Positions 7,544 to 16,773 are shown, counted from the first letter of the stretch. The stretch is DNA of 64,000 nt from Flavobacterium frigidimaris (GCA_900129595.1 FQWG01000010.1:124001-188000), one strand, 5' to 3'. Notes: a model not told the origin generated them from the sequence alone. Translations and numbers: made by a program.

Positions 7544-7888
7544 TTATTTATCGTCTCCAAGTATTTTATAAGTAATCGACTGAAGGATAGACAATATGAC
7601 ACTAAACAACAATGCTGTCCAGAATGAGTCAACTGCAAAACCTCCGACAATGTTGGTACACAACAAAATAATGATGGCATTAATCACCAGTAAAAACAAA
7701 CCTAAAGTAATAAATGTTACGGGTAATGTCAGGATAACCAGTATTGGTTTTATAAAAAGATTTAATAATCCTAAAACAATCGCCACAATTACTGCCGTGC
7801 CAAAACTCGCAACATGTACCCCGGTTAAAAAATTCGCAATTAACAACACCAAGGCCGCAGTAACAAGGAGTCTAAGTAATATTTTCAT
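7544..7888 (-). CDS. Small four-helix membrane protein (phage-holin family IV / YvlD-like)
   Basis: A 114-residue, very hydrophobic protein with four predicted membrane segments, at roughly residues 5-22, 28-48, 54-76 and 86-106. The sequence 'GLLNLFIKPILVILTLPVTFITLGLFLLVINA' is the hallmark of the family often named 'phage holin family protein' (Bacillus YvlD is a relative). The family is chromosomal and widespread, and its function is unknown. The name does not imply phage origin, and no phage genes are nearby. Confidence 0.88.
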   Translation of the reverse strand: MKILLRLLVTAALVLLIANFLTGVHVASFGTAVIVAIVLGLLNLFIKPILVILTLPVTFITLGLFLLVINAIIILLCTNIVGGFAVDSFWTALLFSVILSILQSITYKILGDDK

Positions 7889-7941
7889 ATTTTTTGATTT
7901 TAAAGTTTAGATTAAAAGTAGTGAATTTTAAACTGTTTTTT

Positions 7942-8019
7942 TTGCCACAGATTAAAAGATTAGAAAGGATTTTTAAATTTCTAATTTTCAAATCAGTGAA
8001 AATCCTATAATCTGTGGCT
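7942..8019. repeat. Long interrupted inverted repeat (GCCACAGATTA ... TAATCTGTGGC)
   Basis: GCCACAGATTA (7944-7954) is the exact complement of TAATCTGTGGC (8008-8018). Inside, AGGATTTT pairs with AAAATCCT, so the whole 75-bp segment can fold into one hairpin. It sits between the alpha/beta hydrolase (stop 8038) and the holin-like gene and may terminate the former. Similar 'CCACAGATT' strings are, as I recall, dispersed in Bacteroidota genomes. Confidence 0.8.
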
Positions 8020-8037
8020 ATAAAAAACTGAATTTAT

Positions 8038-8802
8038 TTATTGCTTCAGAAACTCAGTCGTTAATTCAAAAAATAATTTAGGATTTTCGGCATGAAGCCA
8101 ATGTCCTGCATCTGGAATTGTCTCAAAAACAGCATTTGGAAATTGCTCGCGTATGGCATCAAAATCTGAATCCTGGATATATCCTGAATTTCCTCCGCGA
8201 ATAAATAAGGTTGGTTTATCGAAAATCAAATTCTCATCTAAAGCTTTCCCAATCGCATCCAGATTATTATTGAAAGCGGCAAGATTGAATCTAAAAGCCA
8301 ATTGTCCCGGTTCCTGCCAATATAGATTTTTCAATAAAAATTGTCGCGTTCCAAAATCAGGAACATATTGTGACAAAATTTCTTCGACATCATTACGGCT
8401 TGGTTTCACCGAAAAATCAACTGCATTTAATCCTGCCAAAATATCCTGATGGTGTTGTTTGTAAAATCTTGGTCCAATGTCAGCCACAATTAGTTTATCT
8501 ACGATTTCAGGATGTGTGGTGGCAAAAAGCATCGCTACTTTCCCCCCCATCGAATGTCCTAAAATATCTATTCGTGACAATTGATTTACCTGACAATATT
8601 CAAACACATCTTTTACCATGGCTTCATATGTCCATTCCTCTGAATGAAAACTGCGTCCGTGATTTCGTAAATCTAAAATATGAACCTGAAATCCGGCATC
8701 TACATATTGTCCGGCAAGAGTTTTCCAGTTATCAGACATCCCAAGAAATCCGTGCATGATGATGAAAGGTTTTCCTTCACCTTCTATTTTTGAGTATAAC
8801 AT
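8038..8802 (-). CDS. Alpha/beta hydrolase (YbfF-type esterase family)
   Basis: A 254-residue cytosolic hydrolase. 'IIMHGFLGMSDNWKTLA' (oxyanion loop), the nucleophile elbow GHSMGG with S84, and H234 in 'DAGHWLHAEN' give the catalytic serine and histidine. The acid is probably D211 or D213. The pattern matches the YbfF/'acetoin dehydrogenase E2-like' esterase group, and the substrate cannot be predicted. It lies 129 bp downstream of pdxJ on the same strand, separated by a dispersed repeat. Confidence 0.9.
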   Translation of the reverse strand: MLYSKIEGEGKPFIIMHGFLGMSDNWKTLAGQYVDAGFQVHILDLRNHGRSFHSEEWTYEAMVKDVFEYCQVNQLSRIDILGHSMGGKVAMLFATTHPEIVDKLIVADIGPRFYKQHHQDILAGLNAVDFSVKPSRNDVEEILSQYVPDFGTRQFLLKNLYWQEPGQLAFRFNLAAFNNNLDAIGKALDENLIFDKPTLFIRGGNSGYIQDSDFDAIREQFPNAVFETIPDAGHWLHAENPKLFFELTTEFLKQ

Positions 8803-8828
8803 TTATATTATTTTTTTATTGAAAAATT

Positions 8829-8873
8829 TATTGCACAGAGACCCACAAAGCTTTTACGCAAAGAAGCACAAAA
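8829..8873. repeat. Dispersed-repeat-like string CACAGAGACCCACAAAG
   Basis: The stretch 'TTGCACAGAGACCCACAAAG ... ACGCAAAGAAGCACAAAA' between pdxJ and the hydrolase is made of repeated CACAGAG/CACAAAG-like words. I recall similar strings as common intergenic filler in Bacteroidota. It has no coding potential. Confidence 0.5.
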
Positions 8874-8931
8874 TTTTCCTTAGCAATCTCTTCGTCCTTT
8901 TTTTAAACTGATAAACAAATTTTTACAAATA

Positions 8932-9645
8932 TTACTTCAATTTGTTCAAATACATATTCACCACATTATCCAAACCAAGATAAAGCGCCTCTGAAATCAA
9001 AGCATGACCAATAGAAACCTCTAATAAACCGGGAATATTTTGTTTAAAAAACTGAATATTATCTAAACTTAAATCGTGTCCCGCATTAATTCCCAAACCT
9101 AATTCGTTGGCTAATTCTGCAGCTTTTACATAAGGATCGATTCCGTTTTTGTTTCCTAAATCATATTGATGCGCAAAAGCTTCTGTGTAAAGTTCGATAC
9201 GTTCTGTTCCTGTTTTTTTTGCTCCTTCGATAATTTCAAGGACCGGATCAACAAAAATCGAAGTTCTGATTCCGTTACGCTGAAATTCCTGAATCACTTC
9301 AGTCAGATATGCTTGATTTTTTATCGTATCCCAACCTGCAGAAGATGTGATGGCTCCAATTGCATCCGGAACCAATGTAACCTGGGTTGGTTTGCATTCT
9401 AAAACTAAATCGATAAAATTATGCTGCGGATTTCCTTCGATATTATATTCAGTATAAACGATTGCTTTCAGATCTCGTGCGTCCTGATAACGAATATGAC
9501 GCTCATCCGGACGTGGATGAATTGTGATTCCCTGTCCTCCAAATTTCTGAATATCGGCGGCCACTTTTAGCAAATCCGGAACATTTCCTCCACGGGCATT
9601 GCGAAGGGTTGCTATTTTATTGATATTTACACTTAACTTTGTCAT
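8932..9645 (-). CDS. pdxJ: Pyridoxine 5'-phosphate synthase
   Basis: A 237-residue TIM barrel that condenses 1-deoxyxylulose 5-phosphate with 3-amino-2-oxopropyl phosphate in the DXP-dependent vitamin B6 pathway. The key region 'TIHPRPDERHIRYQD' supplies H43, R45 and H50. E70 lies in 'TEYNIEGNP' and H190 in 'GINAGHDLS'. The N-terminal substrate motif reads 'VNINKIATLRNARGG', with NK where enterobacteria have DH. I believe this is common in Bacteroidota. It is divergent from the CBS-domain gene, with a -7 element at 9688-9695. Confidence 0.97.
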   Translation of the reverse strand: MTKLSVNINKIATLRNARGGNVPDLLKVAADIQKFGGQGITIHPRPDERHIRYQDARDLKAIVYTEYNIEGNPQHNFIDLVLECKPTQVTLVPDAIGAITSSAGWDTIKNQAYLTEVIQEFQRNGIRTSIFVDPVLEIIEGAKKTGTERIELYTEAFAHQYDLGNKNGIDPYVKAAELANELGLGINAGHDLSLDNIQFFKQNIPGLLEVSIGHALISEALYLGLDNVVNMYLNKLK

Positions 9646-9687
9646 ATAAATAGATAATTAATTCTAGTAACACTATATTTGTTACGA

Positions 9688-9695
9688 CAAAAATA
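9688..9695 (-). promoter_or_regulatory. Putative pdxJ -7 element (TATTTTTG)
   Basis: On the minus strand TATTTTTG matches TAnnTTTG, 43 bp upstream of the pdxJ ATG. On the + strand TATATTTG (9674-9681) overlaps this region and may serve the divergent CBS gene. Confidence 0.5.
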
Positions 9696-9761
9696 CAAAG
9701 TAAAACGTAGCAGTTTTTGCTATTTTTTGATTATTTTGCATGAAATATTCTTAACAGATTT

Positions 9762-10421
9762 ATGACAGAAATTACAAACTATATCACCAATGATTTCAGA
9801 GCGATAGATAGTCAGGAGACGATAGCCTCGGTTCAGGACTTTTTTGCCGATTTGAATTTTTCGCATTTTCCTGTTACAGAGGATGGAATTTTCATTGGAA
9901 GTATCGCTGCTGATGATGTTGAAACTTTTGACACTGATAAAAAAGTCATTGATTACAAATACACTCTGGAACGCTTTTTTGCCCGAAAATCAATGCTATG
10001 GCTTGATGTTCTCGAAGTTTTTGCAAAGAACCATACGAATGTAGTATCTGTTCTTGACGAAAATAACGCCTATATTGGGTATTATGAAATGGAGGTTATC
10101 ATGAAATTTTTTCAGGAAACTCCATTCTTAAAAGAACAAGGAGGTATTATTATCGTTCAAAAAGGTCTTTTAGATTACTCAATGGGTCAGGTAACGCAGA
10201 TTGTAGAAAGCAACAATGGCAAAATCTTAGGCTGTTTCGTATCTGAAGCCGATTTAGAAAATGTTCAGATTACAATAAAAATTGGTGTTGGACCAATGAA
10301 CGAAATTATCCAGACCTATAGAAGATATGGCTACGAAATCATTTCAGAACATCAGGAAGATGCATACATCAACAGCCTGAAAGAGCGTTCAGATTACTTA
10401 GACAAATACCTTAATATATAA
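9762..10421 (+). CDS. CBS-domain protein with ACT-like C-terminus
   Basis: A 219-residue protein. Residues about 1-125 are a pair of CBS motifs ('FRAIDSQETIASVQDFFADLNFSHFPVTEDGIF...', 'MLWLDVLEVFAKNHTNVVSVLDENNAYIGYYE'), which bind adenine nucleotides. Residues 135-205 ('GGIIIVQKGLLDYSMGQVTQIVE...') resemble an ACT-like fold. It is the gene before nadK, and this pair is, as far as I recall, conserved in Flavobacteria. An adenylate-sensing role next to NAD kinase is attractive but unproven. Confidence 0.85.
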   Translation: MTEITNYITNDFRAIDSQETIASVQDFFADLNFSHFPVTEDGIFIGSIAADDVETFDTDKKVIDYKYTLERFFARKSMLWLDVLEVFAKNHTNVVSVLDENNAYIGYYEMEVIMKFFQETPFLKEQGGIIIVQKGLLDYSMGQVTQIVESNNGKILGCFVSEADLENVQITIKIGVGPMNEIIQTYRRYGYEIISEHQEDAYINSLKERSDYLDKYLNI

Positions 10422-10431
10422 GAGAAAATTA

Positions 10432-10530
10432 GACAATGTGTCAATTAGAAAATTTCTTTGGCTTACATTAAATAATTATCTAATTGACACATTGCCCAAT
10501 TGACACATTACCTCATTGACTCATTATCTA
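10432..10530. repeat. Inverted and direct repeats of (T)AATTGACACATT between the CBS gene and nadK
   Basis: GACAATGTGTCAATTAG (10432-10448) is complementary to CTAATTGACACATTGCC (10480-10496) at 16 of 17 positions. The right arm is then followed by further direct copies at about 17-bp spacing (AATTGACACATTACC, TCATTGACTCATTATC). It fills most of the 119-bp spacer and has no coding potential. It may be a terminator-like or mobile repeat. Confidence 0.85.
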
Positions 10531-10540
10531 ATTACAAAAA

Positions 10541-11428
10541 ATGAAAGTAGCCATTTACGGACAATACTATCAAAATAGTACAGAACCTATTATTAAAGAT
10601 ATTTTTATATTTTTCAATTCAAATAATGTCGAAATGGTTATTGAAGAGAATTTTTTAAAAATGCTTTACGAAAAAGAACTTATAAAAAAGGAATACAAAA
10701 CCTTTTCAGCAAGTACTTCATTAGATAATAGTTTTGAGATGTTGATTAGTATTGGCGGCGACGGAACTATTTTGAGAGCCGCTACTTTAGTTCGCAATTC
10801 CGGTGTACCTATATTAGGCATCAATGCAGGAAGATTAGGTTTCCTAGCTACTGTACCTAAAGAAAGTATCGATAATTTTTTACAGTTTGTTATTGATAAA
10901 AATTACACTATTTCTGAAAGAACATTACTAAGCCTGACGTGCGACCCTAAAAATGACGCTATCGAAGAAGATCTCAATTTTGCCATGAATGAGGTTACCG
11001 TGAGCAGAAAAGACACCACGTCGATGATTACAGTTGATACTTATTTGAATAATGAATATTTAAATTCGTACTGGGCAGATGGCTTAATCATTTCGACACC
11101 AACAGGATCTACAGGATATTCCCTAAGCTGTGGCGGACCAATATTAACCCCAAATGTAGAAAGTTTGGTAATCACGCCCATTGCACCGCATAATTTAAAT
11201 GCCCGTCCTCTTGTTATACCGGATAATACGGAGATAAAACTGCGTGTTTCAGGAAGAGAGGATCAATACCTAGTTTCGCTGGATTCCAGAATTGCTTCGG
11301 TAAGGAATGAATCTGTGTTGACGATTACAAAAACAAATTTTAAAATAAAAATGATAGAAATCCCAGGTGAAACTTTCTTAAAAACGTTACGAAATAAATT
11401 ACTTTGGGGAGAAGACAAGAGAAATTAA
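10541..11428 (+). CDS. nadK: NAD kinase
   Basis: A 295-residue ATP-NAD kinase that makes NADP. 'ISIGGDGTILRAA' supplies the GGDGT motif at residues 72-76. 'NEVTVSRKDT' is the NE/D substrate element, and the conserved glycine-rich 'PTGSTGYSLSCGGPI' follows. Length is typical. It lies downstream of the CBS-domain gene, across the repeat-filled spacer, and upstream of the DUF6089-uppS-bamA unit, which has its own promoter. Confidence 0.97.
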   Translation: MKVAIYGQYYQNSTEPIIKDIFIFFNSNNVEMVIEENFLKMLYEKELIKKEYKTFSASTSLDNSFEMLISIGGDGTILRAATLVRNSGVPILGINAGRLGFLATVPKESIDNFLQFVIDKNYTISERTLLSLTCDPKNDAIEEDLNFAMNEVTVSRKDTTSMITVDTYLNNEYLNSYWADGLIISTPTGSTGYSLSCGGPILTPNVESLVITPIAPHNLNARPLVIPDNTEIKLRVSGREDQYLVSLDSRIASVRNESVLTITKTNFKIKMIEIPGETFLKTLRNKLLWGEDKRN

Positions 11429-11554
11429 GCCTTTTTCTGATTCACAACTATACGATAATACTACTTTTTCCCGTTCTGCATGTATCGAATCATCATTAAA
11501 TGTCTCAAAATCATATTACAAATTGAAAAAAAAGCACATTTAACTAAAGGAACG

Positions 11555-11583
11555 TTGATTCGTATTGATAATTATTATATTTG
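11555..11583 (+). promoter_or_regulatory. Promoter of the DUF6089-uppS-bamA-ompH operon
   Basis: TTG (11555-11557), an 18-bp spacer and TATATTTG (11576-11583) match the Bacteroidota -33/-7 consensus well. The first ATG follows 18 bp after the -7 element, giving a short leader. Confidence 0.75.
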
Positions 11584-11601
11584 CACGCAATTTTGAATTA
11601 A

Positions 11602-12285
11602 ATGAAGAAAATTTTTAATTTATTGTTATGTTTTTTTCCCTTTATTACACTAAACGCTCAGATCAATGAGATTGGTGTATTTCTGGGCGGAAGTAACTTT
11701 GTTGGTGACGTAGGAAACACAGCATATATTGCTCCTGAAAAACTGGCTTTTGGTGTTTTGTATAAATGGAATAAAAGTCCGCGTCATGCGTACCGTTTTT
11801 CCTATACACAATCCACTATTACAGGAAACGATCGGGATTCAGAGGAATCAGGGAGAAACCAACGAGGCTACAGCTTTAAAAACACCGTAAAGGAGCTTTC
11901 TGCCGGTTTAGAGTTTAATTTCTTCGATTTTAATCTTCATGATTATCAGCCAAAAATTACTCCTTATATATATTCAGGTCTGAGCTACTTTATGTACGAC
12001 GAATTATATGTTACGGGAGGACAAACAAAAAAAGATAAAAATTCAGGATCATTTGCCATACCAATAATATTGGGAATCAAATCGAACATAGCACCTAATT
12101 GGGTTTTAGGTGCAGAAGTTGGTGTTCGTTACACCTTTACAGACGATATAGACGGAAGCAATCCGAGCAACGGCAATTATAAGTCTTTGCATTTTGGAAA
12201 TTTAAATAATAATGACTGGTATGTGTTCTCAGGTATCACTCTAACCTATACCTTTGGACAAAAACCTTGCTATTGCGCATATTAA
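11602..12285 (+). CDS. DUF6089-family outer-membrane beta-barrel protein
   Basis: A 227-residue protein with a signal peptide ('LLLCFFPFITLNAQ', cleavage near residue 19) followed by alternating strands typical of an eight-strand OmpA-like barrel: 'EIGVFLGGSNFVGDVG', 'GVLYKWNKSPRHAYRF', 'LGAEVGVRYTFTDDIDG', 'WYVFSGITLTYTFG'. DUF6089 proteins lie immediately before uppS and bamA in Flavobacteria, as here. This suggests a role in outer-membrane assembly, though none is proven. It is the first gene of the operon. Confidence 0.85.
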   Translation: MKKIFNLLLCFFPFITLNAQINEIGVFLGGSNFVGDVGNTAYIAPEKLAFGVLYKWNKSPRHAYRFSYTQSTITGNDRDSEESGRNQRGYSFKNTVKELSAGLEFNFFDFNLHDYQPKITPYIYSGLSYFMYDELYVTGGQTKKDKNSGSFAIPIILGIKSNIAPNWVLGAEVGVRYTFTDDIDGSNPSNGNYKSLHFGNLNNNDWYVFSGITLTYTFGQKPCYCAY

Positions 12286-12289
12286 TAAA

Positions 12290-13030
12290 ATGAATTTACT
12301 AGACTCTATAGATCAAACAAACTTACCCAAACATTTGGCCATTATTATGGACGGAAATGGACGTTGGGCAAAACAACAAGGTTTTTTAAGAGCATTTGGT
12401 CACGAAAACGGAACAAAATCTGTCAAAAAAACAATTACAACTTGTGCCAAACTTGGCATTGAGTATTTAACGTTATATGCTTTTTCTACAGAAAATTGGA
12501 ATCGTCCAAAACTTGAAGTAGAAGCATTAATGAGAATTTTAATCAATTCATTAAAAAAAGAGCTTGGTACTTTGCAGGAAAACAATATCAAACTTAATGC
12601 AATTGGAAACCTTGAAAAATTACCAAAATCAGCTCAAAAAGAGCTATTGGACGTGATTGATAAAACAAAAAATAACTCACGTCTTACGCTAACTCTTGCT
12701 TTAAGTTACGGATCAAGAGAAGAATTGGTAAATGCCGTGAGAATCATCAGTGATAAAGTTAAAAATAATATAATTTCAATAGACGGTATTGACGATTCAA
12801 TTATAAATGAGCATCTTTACACGCAAAATTTACCTGACGTAGATTTATTAATACGAACAAGTGGAGAACATAGAATAAGTAATTTTTTGCTGTGGCAAAT
12901 CGCCTATGCAGAATTATATTTTACTAATGTCTTGTGGCCTGACTTTAAAGACCAAGATTTATATGAGGCTATTATTAGTTATCAAAAAAGAGAACGTAGA
13001 TTTGGAAAAACCAGTGAACAAATTAAATAA
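12290..13030 (+). CDS. uppS: Isoprenyl (undecaprenyl) diphosphate synthase
   Basis: A 246-residue cis-prenyltransferase that makes the C55 lipid carrier for peptidoglycan and glycan assembly. 'AIIMDGNGRWAKQQG' holds the catalytic aspartate D21. 'LTLYAFSTENWNRP' and 'DLLIRTSGEHRISNFLLWQIAY' are the other conserved regions. I chose the ATG at 12290, 4 bp after the DUF6089 stop. The frame is open further upstream only from a TTG that overlaps the previous gene. Confidence 0.96.
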   Translation: MNLLDSIDQTNLPKHLAIIMDGNGRWAKQQGFLRAFGHENGTKSVKKTITTCAKLGIEYLTLYAFSTENWNRPKLEVEALMRILINSLKKELGTLQENNIKLNAIGNLEKLPKSAQKELLDVIDKTKNNSRLTLTLALSYGSREELVNAVRIISDKVKNNIISIDGIDDSIINEHLYTQNLPDVDLLIRTSGEHRISNFLLWQIAYAELYFTNVLWPDFKDQDLYEAIISYQKRERRFGKTSEQIK

Positions 13031-15710
13031 TATTTTAGTGTTACAAAAAAGAATACAAATAGTCTTTACCCTACTTCTTCTGGGTAGTTTTTCACAAATA
13101 AAAGCACAAGAAAGAGTTCCTTTTGATCAGGGAAAAAAATATATTCTTGCAAAAGTTTCTGTTGTTGGTAAAATAAGCTTCAATGAACAAACCGTAGTTA
13201 CTTTCTCCGGCCTTCAAAAAGGACAGGAAATAACTGTACCCGGTGAAGAAATTAGTGGTGCTATCAAAAAGTTAGGTAAACTTGGCCTATTTGATGAAAT
13301 TGCTTTTTATGTAAATAAAATAGACAATGACAGTATCTATCTGGACCTAAACATTATTGAACTTCCTAAACTAAATGAAGTAAAATTTGTTGGTATAAAG
13401 AAAAGCAAAGTCGAGGGATTAATTAAGGACAACAATTTGACCAAAAACAAAATTGTAAACGAAAACTTAATTACTACGACCAAAAATTACATCGAAAACA
13501 AATACAAAAAAGACGGGTTTTATAACACCAAAGTCACCATTACCAATACTCCTGACACCATAAACGGGCATCACGTAAACATGCTTGTTCGGGTAGACAA
13601 AGGCGATAAAGTAAAAATTAGCAGTATCGAATTTATAGGCAACAAGCAGCTTACAGGCAACCAGTTACGATCTGCCATGAAAGATACAAAGCAAAAAAAT
13701 GTATTACGCGTTTTAAAATCTTCAAAATTTATTCCTGAAAAATACAAAACTGACTTAGAGAAAGTTGTGGCTACTTATAAGGAAAAAGGATATCGTGATG
13801 CACGTATTATTTATGATTCTGTTAGTTATAACAAGAAGAAAAATATGCTTGCCATCAAAATTAAAATGGAAGAAGGAAATAAATACTACTTTGGTAATAT
13901 TAAATTCTTAGGAAATACTGTTTATTCTGATCAGCTTTTGAATCGCTATTTAGGAATCAAAAAAGGGGAAACCTATAATGGTGTTTTACTTGAAAAACGT
14001 ATTGCTGATAAAACAAAACCTGACGCGGAAGATATTACCAACTTATACCAAAACAATGGTTATTTGTTCTCTAACATCAATGCAGTAGAGGTAAAAACAG
14101 TAAACGATACTATCGATTTTGAAATTAGAGTTACAGAAGGACCAATTGCGTACTTCAACAAAATATCTGTAGTAGGAAACGACAAAACAAATGACCATGT
14201 TATTTACCGTGAACTTAGAACCAAACCGGGAGAAAAATACAGTAAAGAACAATTGGTCAGAACTATTCGTGAAATTGGACAATTAGGATTCTTTGATCCT
14301 GAAGCTATCGATCCAAAATTCAAAAATGTTGATGCAGCAGCAGGAACTGTTGATATCGAATACCACGTTGTAGAAAAAGGATCCAGCCAGGTTGAGCTTC
14401 AAGGAGGTTACGGTGGTGGAGGTTTCATTGGAACCTTAGGATTATCATTCAACAATTTCTCAGCCAGAAATATATTCAACAAAGAATCTTATAAACCGTT
14501 ACCAATGGGAGATGGGCAAAAAGTAGCACTTCGTTTACAAGGAAGTACTTACTTTCAAACCTATAGTTTGTCATTCTCAGAACCATGGTTTGGAGGAAAA
14601 AAACCAGTACAATTTAGTTCTTCTATCTCTTACAGTAAGCAGTTCTTAAATAACTACGCTACAAGAACGGTAGACAAAAGCAAGAGTTTTAATATCCTGA
14701 CATTACAAGTTGGTTTAGCAAAACGTCTTACTGTGCCGGATGATTATTTTGTATTATCACAATCTATAAGTTACCAACATTATGATTTGAATAATTATAA
14801 TACAGGTTTATTTACCTTTGGTAACGGAGCGTCAAGAAACTTAGCGTATACAATTGGACTTTCAAGAAGTAATAAAGGGGTTAACCCAATCTTCCCGACG
14901 TACGGTTCTGATTTTAGTGTTTCTGCTAAACTTACACCTCCTTATTCATTATTTAATGGAGTTAATTACGGCGACCTACAAAATCAAAAAGAATACAAAT
15001 CACAATATACAGGAGCACCAATGTCAGGTGTAGATGGTAAACCACTTAACACTGGAGACTACGTCAAGACCGAAACTATCAACGGTCAATCAGGTATTGT
15101 AAGTGTTGGATCTGATTATGCAAGTGCAGATACAGATCAGGGAAAAGTCGATCAAAAGAAGTACAACTGGTTAGAGTACTATAAAATTAAATTTAAAGCA
15201 GACTGGTATACTAAACTTTATGGTAAATTAGTTTTAAGAACATTAACTGAATTTGGTTTCTTAGGTGCTTATGATCAGGCAAGAGGTGATGTCCCATTTG
15301 AGCGTTTTTACTTAGGAGGAGACGGAATGGCGATGTACTCAATGGATGGTAGAGAAACTATTGGATTAAGAGGTTATGAAAATAATTCCCTGACTCCTGT
15401 AAATTCAAGAAACGAACAAATTGGAGCAACTATCTATAACAAGTTCTCTATGGAGTTACGTTACCCAATTACATTAAAATCATCTGCATCTATTTATGCG
15501 TTGGCTTTCTTAGAAGCTGGATCATCATACCCAACTTTTAAAGATTATAACCCATTTGATCTTTATCGTTCTGCGGGTGTTGGTTTACGTGTATTCATGC
15601 CTGCATTTGGATTATTAGGTATTGACTGGGGTTACGGTTTCGATCCTCAACCAGGAGAGACAAAAGCACACGGTAAAGAAATTCACTTTATCATTGGACA
15701 ACAATTTTAG
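13014..15710 (+). CDS. bamA: Outer-membrane protein assembly factor BamA
   Basis: An Omp85 protein of about 898 residues. A signal peptide ('IVFTLLLLGSFSQIKAQ') is followed by five POTRA repeats, visible in phrases such as 'LNEVKFVGIKKSKVEGLI', 'ISSIEFIGNKQLTGNQL' and 'FNKISVVGNDKTNDHVI'. The C-terminal 16-strand barrel ends in QQF, the usual aromatic beta-signal. It inserts barrels into the outer membrane. The start is uncertain. GTG at 13014 overlaps uppS by 17 bp and gives a sensible signal peptide, GTG at 13038 is an alternative, and in-frame ATGs at 12906 and 12963 lie deep inside uppS. It is followed by two Skp-like chaperone genes. Confidence 0.95.
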   Translation: MNKLNNILVLQKRIQIVFTLLLLGSFSQIKAQERVPFDQGKKYILAKVSVVGKISFNEQTVVTFSGLQKGQEITVPGEEISGAIKKLGKLGLFDEIAFYVNKIDNDSIYLDLNIIELPKLNEVKFVGIKKSKVEGLIKDNNLTKNKIVNENLITTTKNYIENKYKKDGFYNTKVTITNTPDTINGHHVNMLVRVDKGDKVKISSIEFIGNKQLTGNQLRSAMKDTKQKNVLRVLKSSKFIPEKYKTDLEKVVATYKEKGYRDARIIYDSVSYNKKKNMLAIKIKMEEGNKYYFGNIKFLGNTVYSDQLLNRYLGIKKGETYNGVLLEKRIADKTKPDAEDITNLYQNNGYLFSNINAVEVKTVNDTIDFEIRVTEGPIAYFNKISVVGNDKTNDHVIYRELRTKPGEKYSKEQLVRTIREIGQLGFFDPEAIDPKFKNVDAAAGTVDIEYHVVEKGSSQVELQGGYGGGGFIGTLGLSFNNFSARNIFNKESYKPLPMGDGQKVALRLQGSTYFQTYSLSFSEPWFGGKKPVQFSSSISYSKQFLNNYATRTVDKSKSFNILTLQVGLAKRLTVPDDYFVLSQSISYQHYDLNNYNTGLFTFGNGASRNLAYTIGLSRSNKGVNPIFPTYGSDFSVSAKLTPPYSLFNGVNYGDLQNQKEYKSQYTGAPMSGVDGKPLNTGDYVKTETINGQSGIVSVGSDYASADTDQGKVDQKKYNWLEYYKIKFKADWYTKLYGKLVLRTLTEFGFLGAYDQARGDVPFERFYLGGDGMAMYSMDGRETIGLRGYENNSLTPVNSRNEQIGATIYNKFSMELRYPITLKSSASIYALAFLEAGSSYPTFKDYNPFDLYRSAGVGLRVFMPAFGLLGIDWGYGFDPQPGETKAHGKEIHFIIGQQF

Positions 15711-15757
15711 TAGAATTTTTAATACATTTGTTTAAAAATTTAAAATATACTAATGTT

Positions 15758-16759
15758 ATGAGAAAACAATTTCTATTTATGTTTTTAGCCTTAATTGTAG
15801 TAAATACAAGTAACGCTCAGACTAGAACGACAAGGATTGGTTACATTGACATGGAGTATATTTTAGAAAATGTGTCTGATTATAAAGAGGCAAAAGCGCA
15901 ATTAGAGCTAAAAGCGCAAAAGTGGAAACAGGAAATAGAAGCTAAAAAACTAGACATTACAACTCTTAAAGAAGGACTTAAAGCTGAAAGAGCTTTACTT
16001 ACTAAAGAGCTTATCGATGAAAGGGAAACAGAAATCAAATTTCTTGAAGATGAAATGCTGAGTTATCAGGAAAAGCAATTTGGAGCTAATGGAAATTTAA
16101 TGCACCAGAAAGCTTCTCTGGCAAAACCAATACAAGATCAGGTTTTTACTGCTGTTCAGGATATTGCAGAAGCCAAGAATTATGATTTTATTTTTGATAA
16201 ATCATCTGATCTGACAATGCTTTTCAGCAACAAAAGATTTGATATAAGCGATCAGGTGATACGTGTTTTAAACCGAACTGATAAAAGAGAACAGCTGACT
16301 AAAAAACAATTAAAAGATCAGGAAGCTAAAGAAAGTCTTGAAAATGCCATTGACGAGAATCCGGCATTGCAGGACAGACAAAAAGCATTAGAAGAGAAAA
16401 GAACAGCCAGAGAGAAATTAATCGAAGACCGAAGATTAGAACAGGAAGCTAAGAAAAAAGAATACGACGACAGAAGAAAAGCAATTGCAGCAGAAAGAGA
16501 AGCCAGAAAAAATGGCACGGTTTCTGAACCAGCCAAGACAGATGCAAATAAAACTGACGCAACAGCAAAACCTGCTGCCACAGCTACTGAAACAACAACG
16601 ACTGAGCCGGCAGTAAACAAAGCCGAGGAAAGACAGAAACTTTACGAACAGCGTAAAAAAGAATTAGAAGAGAGAAGAAAGAAAATTTTAGAAGAACGTG
16701 AAGCGGCTAAAAAAGCAAAAGAAGCCGAAACACAAAAAGCAAATACGACCAATAATTAA
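15758..16759 (+). CDS. OmpH/Skp-family periplasmic chaperone with long charged tail
   Basis: A 333-residue protein with signal peptide 'FLFMFLALIVVNTSNAQ'. Residues about 25-180 are a Skp/OmpH domain ('RIGYIDMEYILENVSDYKEA', then coiled coil). A highly charged tail of about 150 residues, rich in K/E/R with an Ala/Thr/Pro-rich linker (about 255-300), makes it roughly twice the usual length. It should hold unfolded barrel proteins for BamA. The ATG at 15758 is preferred over an in-frame TTG at 15728 because it starts directly at the signal peptide. Confidence 0.92.
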   Translation: MRKQFLFMFLALIVVNTSNAQTRTTRIGYIDMEYILENVSDYKEAKAQLELKAQKWKQEIEAKKLDITTLKEGLKAERALLTKELIDERETEIKFLEDEMLSYQEKQFGANGNLMHQKASLAKPIQDQVFTAVQDIAEAKNYDFIFDKSSDLTMLFSNKRFDISDQVIRVLNRTDKREQLTKKQLKDQEAKESLENAIDENPALQDRQKALEEKRTAREKLIEDRRLEQEAKKKEYDDRRKAIAAEREARKNGTVSEPAKTDANKTDATAKPAATATETTTTEPAVNKAEERQKLYEQRKKELEERRKKILEEREAAKKAKEAETQKANTTNN

Positions 16760-16773
16760 TTAATATTTTAAAA

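Noticed and set aside
7544..7888. Prophage remnant suggested by the 'holin' family name
   Set aside because: The family is chromosomal in many bacteria, and no phage structural, lysis or integrase genes are present.
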